A stretch of 64,000 nt of DNA from Antitrichia curtipendula. Lineage: Eukaryota > Streptophyta > Bryopsida > Hypnales > Leucodontaceae. Positions 13,001 through 25,000 of the stretch are shown here, piece after piece. Location: contig OX579635.1 of the NCBI GenBank assembly GCA_951230915.1, positions 744,001-808,000 of the forward strand, written 5' to 3'. The notes under the pieces were generated by a model. It saw only the letters and a program-made list of their open reading frames with translations, was not told the DNA's origin and ran no database searches. The number at the start of each line of letters is the position of its first letter. Within the stretch, counting starts at the first letter, position 1. A program made the translations under genes and the position numbers.

Positions 13001-16000
13001 GACCTTGGGTCTAGGCGACCGCACGTAGAGGTGGCCCTCTTGTCATGGGCAACCTCGGGTGGATGTGGGTTTACTTCGTGTCTCAAAATTGGTCGAATGT
13101 TGTGTTGAAGGAGCGATTTGGGGTCTAGGCGACCGTAGATAGAGGGCGCCCTCTTGTCTTAGGCGACCTCGGGTGGGTGTGGGTTTACTTCATGTCTCAA
13201 AATTGGTCGAAAGTTGTGTTGAAGGAGCGATTTCGGGTCTAGGCAACCGCAGGTAGAGGTGGCCCTCTTGTCTTGGGCGACCTCGGGTGGGTGTGGGTTT
13301 ACTTCATGTCTCAAAATTGGTCGAATGTTGTGTTGAAGGAGCGTTTTTGGGTCTAGGCGACCGCAGGTAGAGGTTGCCATTTTGTCTTGGGCGACCTCGG
13401 GTGGGTGTGGGTTTATTTCATGTCTCAAAATTGGTCGAATTTTGTGTTGAAGGAGCGATTTAAGGTCTAGGCGACCGCAGGTACAGGTTGCCATCTTGTC
13501 TTGGGCGACCTCAAGTGGATGTGGGTTTACTTCATGTCTCAAAATTGGTCGAATGTTGTGTTGAAGGAGCGATTTAAGGTCTAGGCGACCGCAGGTAGAG
13601 GTTGCCATCTTGTCTTGGGCGACCTCGGGTGGGTGTGGGTTTACTTCATGTCTCAAAATTGGTCGAATGTTGTGTTGAAGGAGCGTTTTTGGGTCTAGGC
13701 GACCGCAGGTAGAGGTTGCCATTTTGTCTTGGGCGACCTCGGGTGGGTGTGGGTTTATTTCATGTCTCAAAATTGGTCGAATGTTGTGTTGAAGGAGCGA
13801 TTTCGGGTCTAGGCGACCACAAGTAGAGGTCGCCCTCTTGTCTTGGGCGACCTCGGGTGGGTGTGGGTTTACTTCATGTCTCAAAATTGGTCGAATTTTG
13901 TGTTGAAGGAGCGATTTGGGGTCTAAGCGACCGCAGGTAGAGGGCGACCTCTTGTCTTGGGCGACCTCGGGTGGGTGTGGATTCACTTCATGTCTCAAAA
14001 TTGGTCGAATGTTGTGTTGAAGGAGCGATTTGGGGTCTAGGCGACCGGAGGTAGAGGGCGACCTCTTGTCTTGGGCGACCTCGGGTGGGTGTGGGTTTAC
14101 TTCATGTCTCAAAATTGGTCGAAAGTTGTGTTGAAGGAGCGATTTCGGGTCTAGGCGACCGCAGGTAGAGGGCGACCTCTTGTCTTGGGCGACCTCAAGT
14201 GGATGTGGGTTTACTTCATGTCTCAAAATTGGTCGAATGTTGTGTTGAAGGAGCGATTTGGGGTCTAAGCGACCGCAGGTAGAGGTGGCCCTCTTGTCTT
14301 GGGCGACCTCGGGTGGGTGTGGATTTACTTCATGTCTCAAAATTGGTCGAATGTTGTGTTGAAGGAGCGATTTCAGGTCTAGGCGACCGCAGGTAGGGGT
14401 CGCCCTCTTGTCTTGGGCGACCTCGGGTGGGTGTGGATTTACTTCATGTCTCAAAATTGGTCGAATGTTGTGTTGAAGGAGCGATTTCGGGTCTAGGCGA
14501 CCGCAGGTAGGGGTCGCCCTCTTGTCTTGAGCGACCTCGGGTGGGTGTGGGTTTACTTCATGTCTCAAAATTGGTCGAATGTTGTGTTGAAGGAGCGATT
14601 TGGGGTCTAGGCGACCGCAGGTAGAGGTCGCCCTCTTGTCTTGGGCGACCTCGGGAGGATGTGGGTTTACTTCATGTCTCAAAATTGGTCGAATGTTGTG
14701 TTGAAGGAGCGATTTCGGGTCTACGCGACCGCAGGTAGAGGTGGCCCTCTTGTCTTGGGCGACCTCGGGTGGGTTTGGGTTTACTTTATGTCTCAAAATT
14801 GGTCGAATGTTGTGTTGAAGGAGCGATTTGGGTTCTAGGCGACCGCAGGTAGAGGTTGCCTTCTTGTCTTGGGCGACCTCGGGACGATGTGGGTTTACTT
14901 CATGTCTCAAAATTGGTCGAATGTTGTGTTGAAGGAGCGATTTCGGGTCTAGGCGACCGCAGGTAGAGGTCGCCCTCTTGTCTTGGGCGACCTCGGGTGG
15001 GTGTGGGTTTACTTCATGTCTCAAAATTGGTCGAATGTTGTGTTGAAGGAGCGATTTCGGGTCTAGGCGACCACAGGTAAAGGTCGCCCTCTTGTCTTGG
15101 GCGACCTCGGGTGGGTGTGGGTTTACTTCATGTCTCAAAATTGGTCGAATGTTGTGTTGAAGGAGCGATTTTGGGTCTAGGCGACCGCAGGTAGAGGGCG
15201 ACCTCTGGTCTTGGGCGACCTCGGGTGGGTGTGGATTCACTTCATGTCTCAAAATTGGTCGAATGTTGTGTTGAAGGAGCGATTTGGGGTCTAGGCGACC
15301 GCAAGTAGAGGGCGACCTCTTCTCTTGGGCGAACTCGGGTGGGTGAGGATTTACTTCATGTCTCAAAATTGGTCGAATGTTGTGTTGAAGGAGCGATTTC
15401 GGGTCTAGGGGACCGTAGGTAGAGGGCGCCCTCTTGTCTTGGGCGACCTCAGGAGGGTGTGGGTTTACTTCATGTCTCAAAATTGGTCGAATGTTGTGTT
15501 GAAGGAGCGATTTGGGGTCTAGGCGACCGCAGGTAGAGGTTGCCATCTTGTCTTGGGCGACCTCGGGTGGGTGTGGGTTTACTTCATGTCTCAAAATTGG
15601 TCGAAAGTTGTGTTGAAGGAGCGATTTTGGGTCTAGGCGACCGCAGGTAGAGCGCGACCTCTGGTCTTGGGCGACCTCAGGAGGGTGTGGGTTTACTTCA
15701 TGTCTCAAAATTGGTCGAATGTTGTGTTGAAGGAGCGATTTGGGGTCTAGGCGACCACAGGTAGAGGTTGCCATCTTGTCTTGGGCGACCTCGGGTGGGT
15801 GTGGGTTTACTTCATGTCTCAAAATTGGTCGAATGTTGTGTTGAAGGAGCGATTTCGGGTCTAGGCGACCGCAGGTAGAGGGCGACCTCTGGTCTTAGGC
15901 GACCTCGGGTGGGTGTGGATTTACTTCATGTCTCAAAATTGGTCGAATGTTGTGTTGAAGGAGCGATTTGGGGTCTAGGCGACCACAGGTAGAGGTCGCC

Positions 16001-17430
16001 CTCTTGTCTAAGGCGACCTCGGGTGGGTGTGGGTTTACTTCATGTCTCAAAATTGGTCGAATTTTGTGTTCAAGGAGCGATTTAAGGTCTAGGCGACCGC
16101 AGGTAGAGGTTGCCATCTTGTCTTGGGCGACCTCGGGTGGGTGTGGGTTTACTTCATGTCTCAAAATTGGTCGAATGTTGTGTTGAAGGAGCGATTTCAT
16201 GTCAGGGCGACCTCTTGTCTTGGGCGACCTCAAGTGGATGTGGGTTTACTTCATGTCTCAAAATTGGTCGAATGTTGTGTTGAAGGAGCGATTTGGGGTC
16301 TAAGCGACCGCAGGTAGAGGTCGCCCTCTTGTCTTGGGCGACCTCGGGTGGGTGTGGGTTTACTTCATGTCTCAAAATTGGTCGAATGTTGTGTTGAAGG
16401 AGCGATTTCGGGTCTAGGCGACCGCAGGTAGAGGTGGCCCTCTTGTCTTCGGCGACCTCGGGTGGGTGTGGATTTACTTCATGTCTCAAAATTGGTCGAA
16501 TGTTGTGTTGAAGGAGCGATTTCGGGTCTAGGCGACCGCAAGTTGAGGGCGACCTCTTGTCTTAGGCGACCTCGGGTGGGTGTGGGTTTACTTCATGTCT
16601 CAAAATTGGTCGAATGTTGTGTTGAAAGAACGATATCGGGTCTAGGCGACCGCAGGTAGAGGGCGACCTCTTGTCTTGGGCGACCTCGGGTGGGTGTGGG
16701 TTTACTTCATGTCTCAAAATTGGTCGAATGTTGTGTTGAAGGAGCGACCTTGGGTCTAGGCGACCGCACGTAGAGGTGGCCCTCTTGTCATGGGCAACCT
16801 CGGGTGGATGTGGGTTTACTTCGTGTCTCAAAATTGGTCGAATGTTGTGTTGAAGGAGCGATTTGGGGTCTAGGCGACCGTAGATAGAGGGCGCCCTCTT
16901 GTCTTAGGCGACCTCGGGTGGGTGTGGGTTTACTTCATGTCTCAAAATTGGTCGAAAGTTGTGTTGAAGGAGCGATTTGGGGTCTAGGCAACCGCAGGTA
17001 GAGGTGGCCCTCTTGTCTTGGGCGACCTCGGGTGGGTGTGGGTTTACTTCATGTCTCAAAATTGGTCGAATGTTGTGTTGAAGGAGCGTTTTTGGGTCTA
17101 GGCGACCGCAGGTAGAGGTTGCCATTTTGTCTTGGGCGACCTCGGGTGGGTGTGGGTTTATTTCATGTCTCAAAATTGGTCGAATTTTGTGTTGAAGGAG
17201 CGATTTAAGGTCTAGGCGACCGCAGGTACAGGTTGCCATCTTGTCTTGGGCGACCTCAAGTGGATGTGGGTTTACTTCATGTCTCAAAATTGGTCGAATG
17301 TTGTGTTGAAGGAGCGATTTAAGGTCTAGGCGACCGCAGGTAGAGGTTGCCATCTTGTCTTGGGCGACCTCGGGTGGGTGTGGGTTTACTTCATGTCTCA
17401 AAATTGGTCGAATGTTGTGTTGAAGGAGCG
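10045..17430. repeat. Higher-order tandem duplication, 3,745-bp shift
   Basis: About 10,045-13,680 and 13,790-17,430 carry the same succession of variant monomers at an offset of 3,745 bp, equal to 32 x 114 + 97. Shared rare markers include GGGTTTGGG with TTTATGTC (11,030 and 14,775), CTCTTCTCTTGGGCGAACTC (11,570 and 15,315) and CTCTTGTCTAAGGCG (12,258 and 16,003). Few differences are visible (for example GGAGGA versus GGACGA near 11,137 and 14,882), so this is the youngest large duplication in the array. Confidence 0.85.
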
Positions 17431-20289
17431 ATTTCGGGTCTAGGCGACCGTAGGTAGAGGTCGCCCTCTTGTCTTGGGCGACCTCAGGAGGGTGTGGGTT
17501 TACTTCATGTCTCAAAATTGGTCGAATGTTGTGTTGAAGGAGCGATTTGGGGTCTAGGCGACCGCAGGTAGAGGTTGCCATCTTGTCTTGGGCGACCTCG
17601 GGTGGGTGTGGGTTTACTTCATGTCTCAAAATTGGTCGAAAGTTGTGTTGAAGGAGCGATTTGGGGTCTAGGCGACCGCAGGTAGAGGTCGCCCTCTTGT
17701 CTTGGGCGACCTCGGGAGGATGTGGGTTTACTTCATGTCTCAAAATTGGTCGAATGTTGTGTTGAAGGAGCGATTTTGGGTCTAGGCGACCACAGGTAGA
17801 GGTCGCCCTCTTGTCTTGGGCGACCTCGGGTGGGTGTGGTTTTACTTCATGTCTCAAAATTGGTCGAATTTTGTGTTGAAGGAGCGATTTCGGGTCTAGG
17901 CGACCACAGGTAGAGCTTGCCATCTGGTCTTAGGCGACCTCGGGTGGGTGTGGATTTACTTCATGTCTCAAAATTGGTCGAATGTTGTGTTGAAGGAGCG
18001 ATTTTGGGTCTAGGCGACCACAGGTAGAGGTCGCCCTCTTGTCTTGGGCGACCTCGGGTGGATGTGGGTTTACTTCATGTCTCAAAATTGGTCGAATTTT
18101 GTGTTGAAGGAGCGATTTAAGGTCTAGGCGACCGCAGGTAGAGGTTGCCATCTTGTCTTGGGCGACCTCGGGTGGGTGTGGGTTTACTTCATGTCTCAAA
18201 ATTGGTCGAATGTTGTGTTGAAGGAGCGATTTCATGTCAGGGCGACCTCTTGTCTTGGGCGACCTCAAGTGGATGTGGGTTTACTTCATGTCTCAAAATT
18301 GGTCGAATGTTGTGTTGAAGGAGCGATTTCGGGTCTAGGCGACCGCAAGTTGAGGGCGACCTCTTGTCTTAGGCGACCTCGGGTGGGTGTGGGTTTACTT
18401 CATGTCTCAAAATTGGTCGAATGTTGTGTTGAAAGAACGATATCGGGTCTAGGCGACCGCAGGTAGAGGGCGACCTCTTGTCTTGGGCGACCTCGGGTGG
18501 GTGTGGGTTTACTTCATGTCTCAAAATTGGTCGAATGTTGTGTTGAAGGAGCGACCTTGGGTCTAGGCAACCGCACGTAGAGGTGGCCCTCTTGTCATGG
18601 GCAACCTCGGGTGGATGTGGGTTTACTTCGTGTCTCAAAATTGGTCGAATGTTGTGTTGAAGGAGCGATTTGGGGTCTAGGCGACCGTAGATAGAGGGCG
18701 CCCTCTTGTCTTAGGCGACCTCGGGTGGGTGTGGGTTTACTTCATGTCTCAAAATTGGTCGAAAGTTGTGTTGAAGGAGCGATTTCGGGTCTAGGCGACC
18801 GCAGGTAGAGGTGGCCCTCTTGTCTTGGGCGACCTCGGGTGGGTGTGGGTTTACTTCATGTCTCAAAATTGGTCGAATGTTGTGTTGAAGGAGCGTTTTT
18901 GGGTCTAGGCGACCGCAGGTAGAGGTTGCCATTTTGTCTTGGGCGACCTCGGGTGGGTGTGGGTTTATTTCATGTCTCAAAATTGGTCGAATTTTGTGTT
19001 GAAGGAGCGATTTAAGGTCTAGGCGACCGCAGGTAGAGGTTGCCATCTTGTCTTGGGCGACCTCAAGTGGATGTGGGTTTACTTCATGTCTCAAAATTGG
19101 TCGAATGTTGTGTTGAAGGAGCGATTTGGGGTCTAAGCGACCGCAGGTAGAGGTGGCCCTCTTGTCTTGGGCGACCTCGGGTGGGTGTGGGTTTACTTCA
19201 TGTCTCAAAATTGATCGAATGTTGTGTTGAAGGAGCGATTTGGGGTCTAGGCGACCGTAGGTAGAGGGCGCCCTCTTGTCGTAGGCGACCTCGGGTGGGT
19301 GTGGGTTTACTTCATGTCTCAAAATTGGTCGAATGTTGTGTTGAAGGAGCGATTTCGGGTCTAGGCGACCGCAGGTAGAGGGCGACATCTTGTCTTGGGC
19401 GACCTCGGGTGGGTGTGGGTTTACTTCATGTCTCAAAATTGGTCGAAAGTTGTGTTGAAGGAGCGACCTTGGGTCTAGGCGACCGCAGGTAGAGGGCGAC
19501 CTCTGGTCTTGGGCGACCTCAGGAGGGTGTGGGTTTACTTCATGTCTCAAAATTGGTCGAATGTTGTGTTGAAGGAGCGATTTTGGGTCTAGGCGACCAC
19601 AGGTAGAGGTCGCCCTCTTGTCTTGGGCGACCTCGGGTAGGTGTGGTTTTACTTCATGTCTCAAAATTGGTCGAATGTTGTGTTGAAGGAGCGATTTGGG
19701 GTCTAAGCGACCGCAGGTAGAGGTGGCCCTCTTGTCTTGGGCGACCTCGGGTGGGTGTGGGTTTACTTCATGTCTCAAAATTGATCGAATGTTGTGTTGA
19801 AGGAGCGATTTGGGGTCTAGGCGACCGTAGGTAGAGGGCGCCCTCTTGTCTTAGGCGACCTCGGGTGGGTGTGGGTTTACTTCATGTCTCAAAATTGGTC
19901 GAATTTTGTGTTGAAGGAGCGATTTGGGGTCTAGGCGACCACAGGTAGAGGTTGCCATCTTGTCTTGGGCGACCTCGGGTGGGTGTGGGTTTACTTCATG
20001 TCTCAAAATTGGTCGAATGTTGTGTTGAAGGAGCGATTTTGGGTCTAGGCGACCGCAGGTAGAGGGCGACCTCTGGTCTTGGGCGACCTCAGGAGGGTGT
20101 GGGTTTACTTCATGTCTCAAAATTGGTCGAATGTTGTGTTGAAGGAGCGATTTTGGGTCTAGGCGACCACAGGTAGAGGTCGCCCTCTTGTCTTGGGCGA
20201 CCTCGGGTGGGTGTGGTTTTACTTCATGTCTCAAAATTGGTCGAATTTTGTGTTGAAGGAGCGATTTCGGGTCTAGGCGACCACAGGTA

Positions 20290-22090
20290 GAGGTTGCCAT
20301 CTGGTCTTAGGCGACCTCGGGTGGGTGTGGATTTACTTCATGTCTCAAAATTGGTCGAATGTTGTGTTGAAGGAGCGATTTTGGGTCTAGGCGACCACAG
20401 GTAGAGGTCGCCCTCTTGTCTAAGGCGACCTCGGGTGGGTGTGGGTTTACTTCATGTCTCAAAATTGGTCGAATTTTGTGTTGAAGGAGCGATTTAAGGT
20501 CTAGGCGACCGCAGGTAGAGGTTGCCATCTTGTCTTGGGCGACCTCGGGTGGGTGTGGGTTTACTTCATGTCTCAAAATTGGTCGAATGTTGTGTTGAAG
20601 GAGCGATTTCATGTCAGGGCGACCTCTTGTCTTGGGCGACCTCAAGTGGATGTGGGTTTACTTCATGTCTCAAAATTGGTCGAATGTTGTGTTGAAGGAG
20701 CGATTTGGGGTCTAAGCGACCGCAGGTAGAGGTCGCCCTCTTGTCTTGGGCGACCTCGGGTGGGTGTGGGTTTACTTCATGTCTCAAAATTGGTCGAAAG
20801 TTGTGTTGAAGGAGCGACCTTGGGTCTAGGCGACCGCAGGTAGAGGGCGACCTCTTGTCTTGGGCGACCTCAGGAGGGTGTGGGTTTACTTCATGTCTCA
20901 AAATTGGTCGAATGTTGTGTTGAAGGAGCGATTTTGGGTCTAGGCGACCACAGGTAGAGGTCGCCCTCTTGTCTTGGGCGACCTCGGGTGGGTGTGGTTT
21001 TACTTCATGTCTCAAAATTGGTCGAATGTTGTGTTGAAGGAGCGATTTTGGGTCTAGGCGACCACAGGTAGAGGTCGCCCTCTTGTCTTGGGCGACCTCG
21101 GGTGGGTGTGGTTTTACTTCATGTCTCAAAATTGGTCGAATTTTGTGTTGAAGGAGCGATTTCGGGTCTAGGCGACCACAGGTAGAGGTTGCCATCTGGT
21201 CTTAGGCGACCTCGGGTGGGTGTGGATTTACTTCATGTCTCAAAATTGGTCGAATGTTGTGTTGAAGGAGCGATTTTGGGTCTAGGCGACCACAGGTAGA
21301 GGTCGCCCTCTTGTCTAAGGCGACCTCGGGTGGGTGTGGGTTTACTTCATGTCTCAAAATTGGTCGAATTTTGTGTTGAAGGAGCGATTTAAGGTCTAGG
21401 CGACCGCAGGTAGAGGTTGCCATCTTGTCTTGGGCGACCTCGGGTGGGTGTGGGTTTACTTCATGTCTCAAAATTGGTCGAATGTTGTGTTGAAGGAGCG
21501 ATTTCATGTCAGGGCGACCTCTTGTCTTGGGCGACCTCAAGTGGATGTGGGTTTACTTCATGTCTCAAAATTGGTCGAATGTTGTGTTGAAGGAGCGATT
21601 TGGGGTCTAAGCGACCGCAGGTAGAGGTCGCCCTCTTGTCTTGGGCGACCTCGGGTGGGTGTGGGTTTACTTCATGTCTCAAAATTGGTCGAAAGTTGTG
21701 TTGAAGGAGCGACCTTGGGTCTAGGCGACCGCAGGTAGAGGGCGACCTCTTGTCTTGGGCGACCTCAGGAGGGTGTGGGTTTACTTCATGTCTCAAAATT
21801 GGTCGAATGTTGTGTTGAAGGAGCGATTTTGGGTCTAGGCGACCACAGGTAGAGGTCGCCCTCTTGTCTTGGGCGACCTCGGGTGGGTGTGGTTTTACTT
21901 CATGTCTCAAAATTGGTCGAATGTTGTGTTGAAGGAGCGATTTGGGGTCTAAGCGACCGCAGGTAGAGGTGGCCCTCTTGTCTTGGGCGACCTCGGGTGG
22001 GTGTGGGTTTACTTCATGTCTCAAAATTGATCGAATGTTGTGTTGAAGGAGCGATTTGGGGTCTAGGCGACCGTAGGTAGAGGGCGCCCT
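20290..22090. repeat. Higher-order tandem duplication, 895-bp shift
   Basis: The segment beginning near 20,290 is repeated 895 bp further on (7 x 114 + 97). Both copies contain the same order of variants, including CTCTTGTCTAAGGCGACC, the AAGGTCTAGG variant and the short-monomer junction (20,610 and 21,505). The second copy diverges in its last two or three monomers. Confidence 0.75.
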
Positions 22091-25000
22091 CTTGTCTTAG
22101 GCGACCTCGGGTGGGTGTGGGTTTACTTCATGTGTCAAAATTGGTCGAATGTTGTGTTGAAGGAGCGATTTGGGGTCTAGGCGACCGCAGGTAGAGGTTG
22201 CCATCTTGTCTTGGGCGACCTCGGGTGGGTGTGGGTTTACTTCATGTCTCAAAATTGGTCGAATGTTGTGTTGAAGGAGCGATTTTGGGTCTAGGCGACC
22301 GCAGGTAGAGCGCGACCTCTGGTCTTGGGCGACCTCAGGAGGGTGTGGGTTTACTTCATGTCTCAAAATTGGTCGAATGTTGTGTTGAAGGAGCGATTTT
22401 GGGTCTAGGCGACCACAGGTAGAGGTCGCCCTCTTGTCTTGGGCGACCTCGGGTGGGTGTGGTTTTACTTCATGTCTCAAAATTGGTCGAATTTTGTGTT
22501 GAAGGAGCGATTTCGGGTCTAGGCGACCACAGGTAGAGGTTGCCATCTGGTCTTAGGCGACCTCGGGTGGGTGTGGATTTACTTCATGTCTCAAAATTGG
22601 TCGAATGTTGTGTTGAAGGAGCGATTTTGGGTCTAGGCGACCACAGGTAGAGGTCGCCCTCTTGTCTTGGGCGACCCCGGGTGGGTGTGGGTTTACTTCA
22701 TGTCTCAAAATTGGTCGAATTTTGTGTTGAAGGAGCGATTTAAGGTCTAGGCGACCGCAGGTAGAGGTTGCCATCTTGTCTTGGGCGACCTCGGGTGGGT
22801 GTGGGTTTACTTCATGTCTCAAAATTGGTCGAATGTTGTGTTGAAGGAGCGATTTCATGTCAGGGCGACCTCTTGTCTTGGGCGACCTCAAGTGGATGTG
22901 GGTTTACTTCATGTCTCAAAATTGGTCGAATGTTGTGTTGAAGGAGCGATTTGGGGTCTAAGCGACCGCAGGTAGAGGTCGCCCTCTTGTCTTGGGCGAC
23001 CTCGGGTGGGTGTGGGTTTACTTCATGTCTCAAAATTGGTCGAATGTTGTGTTGAAGGAGCGATTTCGGGTCTAGGCGACCGCAGGTAGAGGTGGCCCTC
23101 TTGTCTTCGGCGACCTCGGGTGGGTGTGGATTTACTTCATGTCTCAAAATTGGTCGAATGTTGTGTTGAAGGAGCGATTTCGGGTCTAGGCGACCGCAAG
23201 TTGAGGGCGACCTCTTGTCTTAGGCGACCTCGGGTGGGTGTGGGTTTACTTCATGTCTCAAAATTGGTCGAATGTTGTGTTGAGAGAACGATATCGGGTC
23301 TAGGCGACCGCAGGTAGAGGGCGACCTCTTGTCTTGGGCGACCTCGGGTGGGTGTGGGTTTACTTCATGTCTCAAAATTGGTCGAATGTTGTGTTGAAGG
23401 AGCGACCTTGGGTCTAGGCGACCGCACGTAGAGGTGGCCCTCTTGTCATGGGCAACCTCGGGTGGATGTGGGTTTACTTCGTGTCTCAAAATTGGTCGAA
23501 TGTTGTGTTGAAGGAGCGATTTGGGGTCTAGGCGACCGTAGATAGAGGGCGCCCTCTTGTCTTAGGCGACCTCGGGTGGGTGTGGGTTTACTTCATGTCT
23601 CAAAATTGGTCGAAAGTTGTGTTGAAGGAGCGATTTCGGGTCTAGGCGACCGCAGGTAGAGGTGGCCCTCTTGTCTTGGGCGACCTCGGGTGGGTGTGGG
23701 TTTACTTCATGTCTCAAAATTGGTCGAATGTTGTGTTGAAGGAGCGTTTTTGGGTCTAGGCGACCGCAGGTAGAGGTTGCCATTTTGTCTTGGGCGACCT
23801 CGGGTGGGTGTGGGTTTATTTCATGTCTCAAAATTGGTCGAATTTTGTGTTGAAGGAGCGATTTAAGGTCTAGGCGACCGCAGGTACAGGTTGCCATCTT
23901 GTCTTGGGCGACCTCAAGTGGATGTGGGTTTACTTCATGTCTCAAAATTGGTCGAATGTTGTGTTGAAGGAGCGATTTGGGGTCTAAGCGACCGCAGGTA
24001 GAGGTGGCCCTCTTGTCTTGGGCGACCTCGGGTGGGTGTGGGTTTACTTCATGTCTCAAAATTGATCGAATGTTGTGTTGAAGGAGCGATTTGGGGTCTA
24101 GGCGACCGTAGGTAGAGGGCGCCCTCTTGTCGTAGGCGACCTCGGGTGGGTGTGGGTTTACTTCATGTCTCAAAATTGGTCGAATGTTGTGTTGAAGGAG
24201 CGATTTCGGGTCTAGGCGACCGCAGGTAGAGAGCGACATCTTGTCTTGGGCGACCTCGGGTGGGTGTGGGTTTACTTCATGTCTCAAAATTGGTCGAAAG
24301 TTGTGTTGAAGGAGCGACCTTGGGTCTAGGCGACCGCACGTAGAGGTGGCCCTCTTGTCTTGGGCGACCTCAAGTGGATGTGGGTTTACTTCATGTCTCA
24401 AAATTGGTCGAATGTTGTGTTGAAGGAGCGACCTTGGGTCTAGGCGACCGCACGTAGAGGTGGCCCTCTTGTCTTGGGCAACCTCGGGTGGGTGTGGGTT
24501 TACTTCATGTCTCAAAATTGGTCGAATGTTGTGTTGAAGGAGCGTTTTTGGGTCTAGGCGCCCCCTGGTAGAGGGCGTCCTCTTGTCTTGGGCGACCTCA
24601 AGTGGATGTGGGTATACTTCATGTCTCAAAATTGGTCGAATGTTGTGTTGAAGGAGCGATTTCGGGTCTAGGCGACCGCAGGTAGAGGGCGACCTCTTGT
24701 CTTGGGCGACCTCGGGTCGGTGTGGGTTTATTTCATGTCTCAAAATTGGTCGAATGTTGTGTTGAAGGAGCGATTTGGGGTCTAGGAGACCGTAGGTAGA
24801 GGGCGCCCTCTTGTCTTAGGCGACCTCGGGTGGGTGTGGGTTTACTTCATGTCTCAAAATTGGTCGAATGTTGTGTTGAAGGAGCGATTTGGGGTCTAAG
24901 CGATCGCAGGTAGAGGGCGACCTCTTGTCTTGGGCGACCTCGGGTGGGTGTGGGTTTACTTCATGTCTCAAAATTGGTCGAATGTTGTGTTGAAGGAGCG

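Noticed and set aside
1336..15822. Long minus-strand ORFs in the satellite (up to 887 codons) as repeat-protein genes
   Set aside because: They follow from a period divisible by three; they start at non-ATG codons, end at recurrent variant bases, and 97-bp monomers break phase. No promoter or terminus is distinct for any of them.
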